Shown: positions 1 through 5,926 of the stretch, in pieces
How positions within the stretch are numbered: the stretch's first letter is position 1
How the letters are laid out: every line of letters starts with the position of its first letter
NCBI GenBank assembly: GCA_030150795.1
Contig: JASLFF010000306.1
Location: forward strand, 1-8,599
DNA: 8,599 nucleotides
Source: Terriglobales bacterium
GTDB taxonomy: Bacteria; Acidobacteriota; Terriglobia; Terriglobales; Gp1-AA117
Reading direction: 5' to 3'
Notes under the pieces: generated by a model
The model's input: the letters and a program-made list of their open reading frames with translations, nothing else
What the model was told of the DNA's origin: nothing
Databases searched by the model: none
Made by a program: the position numbers and the translations under genes

Positions 1-330
1 CAGGCAATTGGCGCCGCTTTTGGCGGCAACGTGGTCCGCGCGCATCAACTCATGCACGGAAAAACGAGCCGTATAAAACACGATGGCAAAACGCTTTTCA
101 AGAACGCGCCGCAACCCATGACGGCTACGCGCTACCATTCGTTGATCGTGGCGGAAGAAGGCCTGCCCAGCGAATTGGAGATCAGTGCGGAGACTCATGA
201 AGCCGATGGCACGCGCGTGATCATGGGCCTGCGCCATCGCAGCTTTCCAGTTGAAGGTGTGCAGTTCCACCCGGAAAGCGTGCTCACGGAATCAGGCAGA
301 TTGCTGTTACAGAATTTTCTTGCGTTGTGA
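1..330 (+). CDS. trpG: Glutamine amidotransferase subunit, anthranilate/aminodeoxychorismate synthase component II (3' part only)
   Basis: This is the C-terminal 109 residues of a class I glutamine amidotransferase of the TrpG/PabA type. The family hydrolyses glutamine and hands ammonia to the chorismate-using partner (TrpE or PabB), in tryptophan or folate synthesis in the cytoplasm. The reading frame is open from base 1. The first residues, QAIG, follow directly on the family's nucleophile loop (GxCLGH), so the catalytic Cys lies just outside the window. Visible hallmarks are AFGG, the LMHGKTS segment typical of TrpG, the RYHSL motif, and GVQFHPES, which carries the catalytic His (codon 268-270) and Glu (codon 274-276). 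The protein ends with LLLQNFLAL, a usual TrpG C-terminus. The fragment cannot separate a TrpG from a PabA or a dual-use subunit. No intrinsic terminator with a T-tract was found directly downstream; the next bases begin an inverted repeat. Confidence 0.9.
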   Translation, partial: QAIGAAFGGNVVRAHQLMHGKTSRIKHDGKTLFKNAPQPMTATRYHSLIVAEEGLPSELEISAETHEADGTRVIMGLRHRSFPVEGVQFHPESVLTESGRLLLQNFLAL

Positions 331-333
331 AAC

Positions 334-508
334 AAAACCTTTGAAACGCAGAGGAACTGAGGAAGCAGAGGATTGGGAAAGTTTTCTGCACGAAAGAGTC
401 TTTAAAATTCTTGCACCCATCTGACGAGTACAAAGCCGCACAATCTTTTGGTTCCTCCGTTTGGTTCCTCTGTTACCTCCTTTCCTCTGTGTTTCAAAAG
501 GTGTTTTG
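334..508. repeat. Long imperfect inverted repeat of CAGAGGAA-like units
   Basis: The 290-base gap between the amidotransferase gene and the PilZ gene holds two arms (about 334-377 and 464-508) that are imperfect reverse complements, separated by about 86 bases. The outer ends match best: TTTGAAACGCAGAGGAA on the left against TTTGAAACACAGAGGAA on the opposite strand of the right arm. Each arm is itself made of repeated AGAGGAA/GAGGAA units about 8-9 bases apart. The right arm extends outward with one more GGTTCCTC unit at 450-457. No open reading frame fits. It may be a degenerate dispersed intergenic element or a transcript-end structure; there is no transposase and no clear target duplication. 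The rest of the gap (509-607) shows only a possible -10-like TAAAAT at 578-583 with no good -35. Confidence 0.6.
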
Positions 509-607
509 TCGCGGGTCGGCCTGGATAAATGATGGCCCGCTAGCCAGAATATCCCGCAAAAGTCCGGCTACTTAAGCTAAAATCGTGGCCAATGATCCAG
601 AGTATTT

Positions 608-612
608 GGAGG
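608..612 (+). promoter_or_regulatory. Ribosome binding site fixing the PilZ gene start at 621
   Basis: GGAGG lies 8 bases before ATG 621. The frame is also open to a GTG at 585, but that codon has no purine-rich sequence in front of it. The Shine-Dalgarno site therefore favours the shorter protein. Confidence 0.7.
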
Positions 613-620
613 CTTCCAGC

Positions 621-944
621 ATGGCGCAACCGCAGCCGGAAAAGCGAACCACCAGGCGGTTTTCGCTCGATTTGCCCATTTCAGTGAAATTTCTGGATAA
701 CGGCAAGCGGGAATTGGGCGGACACACCCGCGACGTGAGTTCGCGCGGGGTCTTCATGTATCTGGATGCCGACATCACCGCAGGCGCGCCTATTGAGTTT
801 GTGATGACGCTGCCCACTGAAATTACGCTGGCCGATCCTATCCGCGTGCGCTGCATGGGAAAAATACTCAGGGTGGATAAAGCTGCGCAAGGTCAAGGCG
901 TTGCTGTAACAATTGAGAAATACGACTTTGTAGGTGAGGAGTAA
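621..944 (+). CDS. Small stand-alone PilZ-domain protein
   Basis: This 107-residue protein consists of little more than one PilZ domain, the family that binds cyclic di-GMP and passes the signal to motility, polysaccharide or envelope machinery. Both halves of the ligand signature are present: RxxxR as R9-TTR-R13 near the N-terminus, and DxSxxG as D38-V-S40-SR-G43. The following beta-strand-rich stretch ends with IRVRCMGKILRV and GQGVAVTIEKYDF, as expected for a PilZ barrel. It has no signal peptide or membrane segment, so it should be cytoplasmic. ATG 621 is chosen over GTG 585 because of the GGAGG at 608-612. The next gene starts 30 bases after the stop and in the same frame, which suggests cotranscription. 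Ligand binding is inferred from the motif only; the partner is unknown. Confidence 0.88.
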   Translation: MAQPQPEKRTTRRFSLDLPISVKFLDNGKRELGGHTRDVSSRGVFMYLDADITAGAPIEFVMTLPTEITLADPIRVRCMGKILRVDKAAQGQGVAVTIEKYDFVGEE

Positions 945-974
945 CGCGTTCTGTCCTTCCGCGGTCACAACATT

Positions 975-1982
975 TTGAAACGCGCTCTCAGGCTCGGATG
1001 GGCTGCTTCCCTGCTGTTTGCGGCGCCCACGTTCGCGCAAAAAATGTTCGCACAAAACGCGTTGGAGCAAAACGTACCGCCGGTTGGCGAACTATTTGCC
1101 TCGGACTCAAACAGCTCAAGCCCCATGCAGCCGGCTGGTTCAGGAATGAGCGTGTACTCGGGCTCGGAACTCTCTGCGGGAATTGCACCGGCAACTCTCA
1201 AGCTGGCCCGCGGCGGAGAGGTGCGTATCTGCCCCAACAGCGGCCTGAACGTGACTACAAGCGGCCAGGGGTTGATGCTGGCAACAGGCGCAGGCGCATT
1301 GGAAATCGAATACGAGTTAAAGCAGCAGGCAGCAGACGTTTTGATCACGCCAGATTTCAACGTCGCGCTGGTGGGCCCTGGCACATTTCACTTCGCATTG
1401 GGGATCAACAAAAAAGGCGACACATGCGTGAAACCGCTGGCGGGGAATGCCGCTGAAATTACGTTTTCAGAGCTGCTGGGAACGGGCGTCTACAAGGCCG
1501 GCCCGGACCAAACGATGGTTTTCCGCGGCGGTAAACTGGATGACAAAACTGCGCTTACCGGCGAATGCGGCTGCCCTCCGGCAGCGCCTGTGATGCACGC
1601 AGAAGCCCAGCCGAATGCGAAACAACCGGATGAGACGCCCAAGCCGGCGCAGCAGGTTGTGGTGGCGAATAATGAGACAACCTCGCCATTGCCGCCCGAA
1701 AAACCGGGCCAGGTCCACGTACAGGTGGATACGCCCTTTGTATTCAGCGCGCGGCCGGGTTCGGGACGCTCCTATGCTGTAGCCAAAGTGCAATTTTCCA
1801 CGCTGCCGAACGTATATTTTGTGCAAGAAAAGGTCGATCCGGTCGTTCTGGTAGAAAAGAAGCCAGAAGTGTCTCCAACGCCGGTGGCCGAAACATCTAA
1901 GCCTGAAGAGAAGCCCACGAAAGAGAAGAAAGGCTTTATGGGGCGGATGAAAGGCTTTTTTGGCTCTCTGTTTCACCGTTAA
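975..1982 (+). CDS. Exported protein of unknown function with proline-rich linkers and a basic C-terminal helix
   Basis: This 335-residue protein has no family I can name with confidence. Residues 1-21 form a signal peptide (KRALR, then a hydrophobic run, then TFA before Q22), so it is exported. Residues about 70-200 look like a compact beta-rich domain (GGEVRICPNSG, LMLATGAGALEIEY, VLITPDF, LVGPGTFHF) with Cys 86, 151, 198 and 200, the last two in a CGC motif. The repeated short strands faintly recall FecR-type domains, without enough similarity to assign it. Proline/lysine/glutamate-rich linkers follow (about 201-250 and 296-318), flanking a second short folded segment. The end, residues 320-335, is a basic, Phe/Gly-rich amphipathic stretch that could touch a membrane. 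The start is TTG 975, preceded in frame by the PilZ stop. Its SD is poor; a GAGGAG at 936-941 would better suit a CTG at 951. It sits between PilZ and TonB genes, probably in one operon. Confidence 0.75.
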   Translation: MKRALRLGWAASLLFAAPTFAQKMFAQNALEQNVPPVGELFASDSNSSSPMQPAGSGMSVYSGSELSAGIAPATLKLARGGEVRICPNSGLNVTTSGQGLMLATGAGALEIEYELKQQAADVLITPDFNVALVGPGTFHFALGINKKGDTCVKPLAGNAAEITFSELLGTGVYKAGPDQTMVFRGGKLDDKTALTGECGCPPAAPVMHAEAQPNAKQPDETPKPAQQVVVANNETTSPLPPEKPGQVHVQVDTPFVFSARPGSGRSYAVAKVQFSTLPNVYFVQEKVDPVVLVEKKPEVSPTPVAETSKPEEKPTKEKKGFMGRMKGFFGSLFHR

Positions 1983-2084
1983 GTTATTGGTTCGGCACGG
2001 ATTAGAAATAGTGGCTTTAGTGCAAATACCAAAGTGAAACTTTTATTAACCACACGGAGTCTAAACTAGATAAACTTTATAAAT

Positions 2085-2984
2085 ATGCCCCCTGACCCAC
2101 AAACCCCGAAGCCCAAAAAACCAGCAAATGGTGATCCAGAGGCCTCGCAGCAGGAAGTAGTGAAGTTCGCCAAAGAGCAGCCGCAGAACACGTCGGTAAT
2201 GCCCACAATGCTGGGCGTCGGGTACGGCACTTATCAGCAGCGCCCGGAAAATTTTCTTCTGTCTTTTGTGACCCACACAGCGGCTCTGGGACTGATGTTA
2301 TGGGTGCTGCATTTAACTGTTCCGGCAAAGATCATTGCGCCAACCACCGCCAACTCCGTGGAACTTGCGCCCTACATACCGATGAAAGTTGGCAAAGGCG
2401 GTCCCAGCGGCGGCGGTGGCGGCGATGCCAGCAAATTGAAAGCGTCCACCGGTGTGCCTCCGAAGGCAGCCAAGCAGCAATTCACTCCGCCAACCGTATT
2501 GGTCCAGCAAAAGAGTAAGTTGATGATCGAGCCTACGGTGATTGCCGATATTAAGACCCCTCCGAACACGCAGTTGGGCGATCCGCTTTCCAAGCTTATG
2601 ACGCCTTCCAATGGCATTGGCGTTGGCGGCGGTATTGGCAGCGGCAATGGCGGTGGCGTTGGATCTGGACACGGCGGTCCCGGCGTAGGCCCGGGGATTT
2701 TTCACGTAGGCGAGGGCGTAAGCGCACCTCGACCGATCTTTACTCCTGAACCTGAATTTTCTGAAGAAGCGCGCAAGGCCAAATACCAGGGCGTTGTAGT
2801 GCTGAATATCATTGTCGGCACCGATGGCCGTGTGCATAGCCCGCGCGTGGTCCGCTCACTGGGCATGGGCCTGGATGAAAAGGCCATTGAAGGCGTGAAG
2901 ACCTGGAAGTTTGATCCTTCAAAGAAAGACGGCCGCCCGGTAGCGGTAGAAATGAATATCGAAGTGGCCTTCAACCTCTACTGA
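2085..2984 (+). CDS. TonB-family protein with glycine-rich periplasmic spacer
   Basis: This 299-residue protein has the layout of an energy transducer linking an inner-membrane motor (ExbB/ExbD) to the outer envelope. It has a proline/lysine-rich cytoplasmic head (about 1-50), one membrane segment at about 58-80 (LLSFVTHTAALGLMLWVLHL), a long periplasmic spacer, and a TonB C-terminal domain at about 213-299. The last shows P-EFSEEARKAKYQGVVVL, VGTDGRV and VKTWKFDP, the usual TonB_C landmarks. Instead of the Pro-Glu/Pro-Lys rod of enterobacterial TonB, the spacer is glycine-rich (about 104-113 and 177-205). No ExbB/ExbD gene is nearby, so its motor is encoded elsewhere. ATG 2085 has no convincing Shine-Dalgarno sequence. 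The 102-base gap before it is AT-rich and could hold a secondary promoter. A strong terminator follows 19 bases after the stop. The outer-membrane partner is unknown. Confidence 0.88.
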   Translation: MPPDPQTPKPKKPANGDPEASQQEVVKFAKEQPQNTSVMPTMLGVGYGTYQQRPENFLLSFVTHTAALGLMLWVLHLTVPAKIIAPTTANSVELAPYIPMKVGKGGPSGGGGGDASKLKASTGVPPKAAKQQFTPPTVLVQQKSKLMIEPTVIADIKTPPNTQLGDPLSKLMTPSNGIGVGGGIGSGNGGGVGSGHGGPGVGPGIFHVGEGVSAPRPIFTPEPEFSEEARKAKYQGVVVLNIIVGTDGRVHSPRVVRSLGMGLDEKAIEGVKTWKFDPSKKDGRPVAVEMNIEVAFNLY

Positions 2985-3003
2985 AATAACAATCGGAATC
3001 CTC

Positions 3004-3031
3004 AAAAGGAGATGCGCAAGCATCTCTTTTT
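3004..3031 (+). terminator. Strong intrinsic terminator after the TonB gene
   Basis: A perfect 7-bp stem, GAGATGC (3009-3015) with GCATCTC (3020-3026), closes a GCAA tetraloop. It is followed by five T's and preceded by AAAAG, which can extend the stem through one G-T pair. It lies just after the TonB stop and should end the PilZ-exported protein-TonB operon. Confidence 0.9.
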
Positions 3032-3047
3032 GTATTTGCCGCCGCTC

Positions 3048-3077
3048 TTGACCGGAAACCAACCACGCCATTATGCT
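3048..3077 (+). promoter_or_regulatory. Candidate sigma-70 type promoter for the DUF3857 gene
   Basis: TTGACC (3048-3053, five of six matches to the -35 consensus) and TATGCT (3072-3077, four of six) are separated by 18 bases. They lie directly after the terminator and before the TTG start at 3108. The predicted transcript would start near 3084 with a leader of about 24 bases. Confidence 0.45.
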
Positions 3078-3107
3078 AACGAGACCGACACCCCCGTTTG
3101 AGGAATC

Positions 3108-5039
3108 TTGAAAACTTACTGGTACGCTTTTCTCTACGGGCTGCTTCTGTTCCCAGCGCTCTGCCGTGGACAAAATTACGACTGGCAGCCAATCACGCCG
3201 GAAGACATGCAGTTCAAGGAAGTAGCGGGCTATCCTAACGAACCGGCAGTGCTGCTCTACCATGCGAACTACATCACCTACGTAAGCGATTACGACCAAA
3301 GCGAATTTATCTATAACCGCATTAAGGTGCTGACCGAAGCCGGGAAGACCTACGCTAATGTGGAGATTCCGATCGTTCCCTGGATCAAGATCCATGACCT
3401 TGAAGCGCGGGCGATCCAACCAGATGGCAGCATCTCCCAATTGACCTCCCAGCCTTTCGAAAAGGTCATATTCAAGAACAGAGATTTCAAATTTCTGGCG
3501 GAAACATTCACTTTACCCAACGTAGTGGTCGGGACGATCATCGAATACCGATTCAGGTTGCAAAGCCGTTGGACTTACAGCAACCGGTGGATTCTGGATC
3601 ACGATCTTTTCACGGTCAAGGAGCACTTTTTGTTTAAACACGCGGGGCCGTTTGCCATGTCCTTTGTGGCAAGCGGAAGCGCCGCCAAACCGGAGAAAAA
3701 GGACGAGACATACGAGTTGGAACTAACGAATGTGCCTCCATTCCGGACGGAGGAACAGATGCCGCCCACAGAAAACTACAAGGCGTCTGTGCGGTTCTTT
3801 TATGGCACCACCGATAAATCCGGCGTACGGGGATTCTGGAAGGAAAAGGCGCGCCGGTGGTCGCTGGGCGCCAATAATTTCATTGGCGACTACAGGGCAA
3901 TTAGAGAGGCAACCGCAGCAGTTATCGGGAGCCGGGCTGATCCAGAAGAAAAATTGCGCAAGCTTTATGCCCGAGTTCAGGAGGTCCGCAACCTTTACTG
4001 GGAGCGCGAACGCAGCGATAAAGAGGAAAAGAAGGAACATCTGAAAGAGAACAAGAGCGTAGTTGACGTGCTGAAGCACGGCTACGGAAACAGCTACGAA
4101 ATTAGCGCTTTGCTCGTGGCGATGGCGCGCGCCGCGGGCTTTGATTCGTCCCTGATTTTTGTAGCCGGCCGTGAGCGCCGCTTTTATCGCGAGGATTTTC
4201 TCGACTCATCCCAATATAACTGGACACTTGCCGGGGTCACATTGCAAGGCAAGAACCTTCTGCTTGATCCGGCTACCAAGTTCTGCCCTTTTGGGTTGGT
4301 CCGCTGGACCAACACCGCTACTTCCGCTTTGAAGATCGACAAAGATACCTGGAATTTCATCATCATGCCATCGCTCGGGCAGGACCGAGCGGTAGTACTG
4401 CGCACTGCGCGGGTAACGCTGGACGACCAGGGCTCTCTCAAGGGGCATGTCACGGTCACCTTTGAAGGCGGTGAGGCCCTGGAAAGGCGGCTTTTGGATT
4501 TGCAGACAGACGAGGCGGGTCGAAACAAGGGACTTGAAGAAGAAGTCGCTTCATGGCTGCCGCCGCAGAGCACCGTGAAGATGAATTACTCTAAAGGCTG
4601 GCAAGAGACCGGCGGCTCGATCATAGCCGACATGGAAATTGAGATCCCTTCCTATGCTTCCAAGGTAGGCAAGCGTCTGCTGCTGCCTTCCAGCTTATTT
4701 CCAACAAAGCAAAAAGCCGTGTTTCTCCACGCGGAGCGGAAGTATCCAGTGTACTTTCCATATGCGTTTTCTGAATTGGACGTGACGGTGATCAAAATGC
4801 CGGCAGGATACTCTGCGGAAACAATCCCGGAAAGTCTGGAGCTAAAACCAAAGTTCGGAACGTACAGAAATAGCACCAAGCTTTCCGAGAACCAGATCGT
4901 GAACACGCGCGGGCTGTTCATGAGCCAGTTCATGTTTGAACCGGCGCAATATCCAGAGCTGAAGGAATTCTTTGTGAAGGTTGAGACGACCGACCAATCC
5001 CAGGCAGTGTTGAGTTCGTCCTCTGCCGGCAAGCCCTAA
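3108..5039 (+). CDS. Exported DUF3857 / transglutaminase-like protein with degenerate catalytic site
   Basis: This 643-residue protein has an N-terminal signal peptide (residues 1 to about 21). A DUF3857-type domain follows at about 45-220 (YVSDYDQSEFIYNRIKVLTE, ARAIQPDGSI, VVGTIIEYRF), then a transglutaminase-like core at about 275-395 and a C-terminal beta-rich region to the end. Members of this architecture are exported; their substrates are mostly unknown. The core keeps the fold landmarks ALLVAMARAAGF and GKNLLLDPA. Where the catalytic motif GxCxDKA is expected it has GNSYEIS, with Ser329 in the Cys position. Where FNH is expected it has YNW, with Trp372 in the His position. Asp387 is kept. 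It is therefore probably not a working transglutaminase or protease. TTG 3108 is chosen because it precedes the signal peptide and follows GAGGAA (3100-3105), although the spacing is very short. It is monocistronic, with its own promoter, and converges on the DksA-type gene. Confidence 0.85.
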   Translation: MKTYWYAFLYGLLLFPALCRGQNYDWQPITPEDMQFKEVAGYPNEPAVLLYHANYITYVSDYDQSEFIYNRIKVLTEAGKTYANVEIPIVPWIKIHDLEARAIQPDGSISQLTSQPFEKVIFKNRDFKFLAETFTLPNVVVGTIIEYRFRLQSRWTYSNRWILDHDLFTVKEHFLFKHAGPFAMSFVASGSAAKPEKKDETYELELTNVPPFRTEEQMPPTENYKASVRFFYGTTDKSGVRGFWKEKARRWSLGANNFIGDYRAIREATAAVIGSRADPEEKLRKLYARVQEVRNLYWERERSDKEEKKEHLKENKSVVDVLKHGYGNSYEISALLVAMARAAGFDSSLIFVAGRERRFYREDFLDSSQYNWTLAGVTLQGKNLLLDPATKFCPFGLVRWTNTATSALKIDKDTWNFIIMPSLGQDRAVVLRTARVTLDDQGSLKGHVTVTFEGGEALERRLLDLQTDEAGRNKGLEEEVASWLPPQSTVKMNYSKGWQETGGSIIADMEIEIPSYASKVGKRLLLPSSLFPTKQKAVFLHAERKYPVYFPYAFSELDVTVIKMPAGYSAETIPESLELKPKFGTYRNSTKLSENQIVNTRGLFMSQFMFEPAQYPELKEFFVKVETTDQSQAVLSSSSAGKP

Positions 5040-5092
5040 ATCCCAGGAAAGCACAAAGTCTCTCTCAGGGACGTGAGGTTTTCTCTCTACTC

Positions 5093-5461
5093 TTATTCCT
5101 CTACTTCTTCCAGTTGGCCGTTTTCCAGTTTCTCCTGGCAGGCAATGCAGTAGCGGGTCCAGGGCACGGCTTCCAGCCGCTTGGGGTTGATCTCATTTCC
5201 GCAGTTTACGCATTCACCAAATTCGCCTTCGCGGATACGCTGCAAGGCAGTTTCGACCATCGCCAACAGCTGGCGATCATTATTGCTCTGGGAAAACAGA
5301 AATTCCTTGGTGTACGAGCTTGCCGCACGGTCGGCAATGTCCTGCGCAGTGTCCTGGTCAGCGATGCGGCCGTCTTCTTCCGTACGGCTCACGGTTTTGC
5401 GCAGGACCTGCTGGCGTTCTTCCAGACGTTTTTTAAAGCTTTCCAGCTTCTTCTTGTCCAT
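5093..5461 (-). CDS. DksA/TraR-family zinc-finger protein, short form
   Basis: This 122-residue protein is related to DksA, which enters the RNA polymerase secondary channel and adjusts initiation, in many bacteria together with ppGpp. It has a charged coiled-coil N-terminal half carrying the tip motif DxxDxA (D41-IA-D44-R-A46), and a C4 zinc finger with Cys84, Cys87, Cys105 and Cys108 (CVNCG...RLEAVPWTRYCIACQ). It ends in an acidic tail. It is shorter at the N-terminus than E. coli DksA (151 residues). Because the tip motif is intact, an RNA polymerase role is plausible. The frame continues upstream to ATG 5494 and TTG 5509, but those codons are AT-rich (ATA, TTA), lack a Shine-Dalgarno site and overlap a promoter-like sequence, so ATG 5461 is preferred. 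If ATG 5494 is used, the protein is 133 residues. It converges with the DUF3857 gene 53 bases away. Confidence 0.87.
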   Translation of the reverse strand: MDKKKLESFKKRLEERQQVLRKTVSRTEEDGRIADQDTAQDIADRAASSYTKEFLFSQSNNDRQLLAMVETALQRIREGEFGECVNCGNEINPKRLEAVPWTRYCIACQEKLENGQLEEVEE

Positions 5462-5480
5462 GTCTTTTGATAAACGATTT

Positions 5481-5509
5481 ATCTTAGTCGTCATAATTAT
5501 TACCGTCAA
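5481..5509 (-). promoter_or_regulatory. Candidate promoter of the DksA-type gene
   Basis: On the minus strand, TTGACG (5509-5504, five of six) and TAAGAT (5486-5481, four of six) are separated by exactly 17 bases. Transcription would begin near 5474, giving a leader of about 13 bases before ATG 5461. If this is real, the upstream in-frame starts at 5494 and 5509 are not used. Confidence 0.4.
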
Positions 5510-5568
5510 ATGTTGCGGGAACGACGATTAGATGCATGAAAGAACCCGGTCGTATTCAAAAGAGAACT

Positions 5569-5595
5569 AAAAAAAGCGGCCTGTTCACAGGCCGC
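5569..5595 (-). terminator. Strong intrinsic terminator, minus strand
   Basis: A perfect 8-bp GC-rich stem (GCGGCCTG 5576-5583 with CAGGCCGC 5588-5595) has a four-base loop. On the minus strand it is followed by seven T's (complement of 5575-5569); on the plus strand only TCTTTG follows. It is therefore oriented for minus-strand transcripts. It lies more than 330 bases after the stop of the sigma-54 activator gene and before the DksA-type gene, so it ends either a very long 3' UTR or a separate small RNA. Confidence 0.88.
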
Positions 5596-5749
5596 TCTTT
5601 GCAAAGAGGCGAAAGAGGAAGGGAAATCTCTCAGGAAAGGCGATGCACGATGCAGTCCCGGCTTACGCCAAGACACACGGATTGAAGAAGTCTCAATTCT
5701 TGGAAGAGGGTTGAAATCATTTTTTAGTTTTACGTGCCTCTTTATTTGC
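5569..5749 (-). ncRNA. Predicted small RNA, about 180 nt, adjacent to the sigma-54 activator gene
   Basis: The stretch has no credible coding frame. On the minus strand it runs from the transcription start predicted by a -24/-12 promoter match (about 5749) to a strong terminator. It can form a 5' hairpin at 5703-5668, made of CCAAGA-ATTGA pairing with TCAAT and TCTTGG, with seven unpaired bases on one side. It can also form a small alternative GGC-GTAA-GCC hairpin (5669-5660) and a 14-base palindrome CTCTTTGCAAAGAG (5608-5595) touching the terminator stem. Between them, 5640-5602 reads as CCTTTCC, TTTCCCTTCCTC and CGCCTCTTTG, pyrimidine-rich tracts complementary to Shine-Dalgarno sequences, as seen in many base-pairing regulators. 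A tandem 7-mer (CGATGCA twice, 5641-5654) precedes this tract. It does not match 6S, SRP, RNase P or tmRNA features that I know. The alternative is that it is just the 3' UTR of the activator mRNA. Confidence 0.45.
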
Positions 5750-5759
5750 TTTTTATATA

Positions 5760-5776
5760 AGCAACTCGGAAACCAA
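5760..5776 (-). promoter_or_regulatory. Candidate sigma-54 (-24/-12) promoter
   Basis: On the minus strand the sequence is TTGG-N8-TTGCT, with GG at 5774-5773 and GC at 5762-5761 exactly ten bases apart, as the sigma-54 consensus TTGGCACGNNNNTTGCW requires. The CAC after GG is not conserved (TTT here). The predicted +1 is near 5749. It is the only candidate of this kind I noticed in the gap, and it lies 151 bases downstream of the stop codon of a gene for a sigma-54 activator. I did not scan the whole window exhaustively. Confidence 0.45.
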
Positions 5777-5926
5777 AGGATCCATCAGCGGCATGTGGAA
5801 TACAGGACATTAATTAAAACTTTTGTTTTGTGTATTTTGCAGAGATAATCTTGAGAAAAAAGAGTTTTAGGCGGTACAGGGCTGCGAACATTCAGGGTTA
5901 CTTGATGTGGTACCAAGATGCCAACA
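5777..5926. other. AT-rich non-coding spacer upstream of the candidate sigma-54 promoter
   Basis: No coding frame is supported here. The segment is more AT-rich than its surroundings and holds several short palindromes that could be activator sites: TTAATTAA (5810-5817), AAAAC-TTTT-GTTTT (5816-5829), and TGGTACCA (5908-5915). The last sits inside an imperfect repeat CTTGAT-N5-ACCAAG (5901-5917). This site would lie about 150-170 bases before the predicted start at 5749, a usual distance for enhancer-type sites of sigma-54 activators. No hairpin with a T-tract was found directly after the activator stop. Confidence 0.3.

Noticed and set aside
5040..5092. A CTCA-N6-TGAG stem followed by GTTTTCTC after the DUF3857 gene, considered as its terminator.
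   Set aside because: A four-base stem with a broken T-tract is too weak to call.
5114..5531. Two plus-strand frames opposite the DksA-type gene.
   Set aside because: The minus strand encodes a C4 zinc finger and DxxDxA motif at the same place; the plus frames are shadows.
5609..5660. A plus-strand stretch with AAATCTCTCAGGAAAGG that recalls the 3' half of a glycine riboswitch aptamer.
   Set aside because: The GCCGAAGG-type core and pairing partner are missing, and no plus-strand gene follows that it could control.
5746..5764. Inverted repeat TTGCTT-N7-AAGCAA beside the candidate sigma-54 promoter, considered as an intrinsic terminator of the activator gene.
   Set aside because: The stem is short and AT-rich and no T-tract follows on either strand; it overlaps the -12 element instead.
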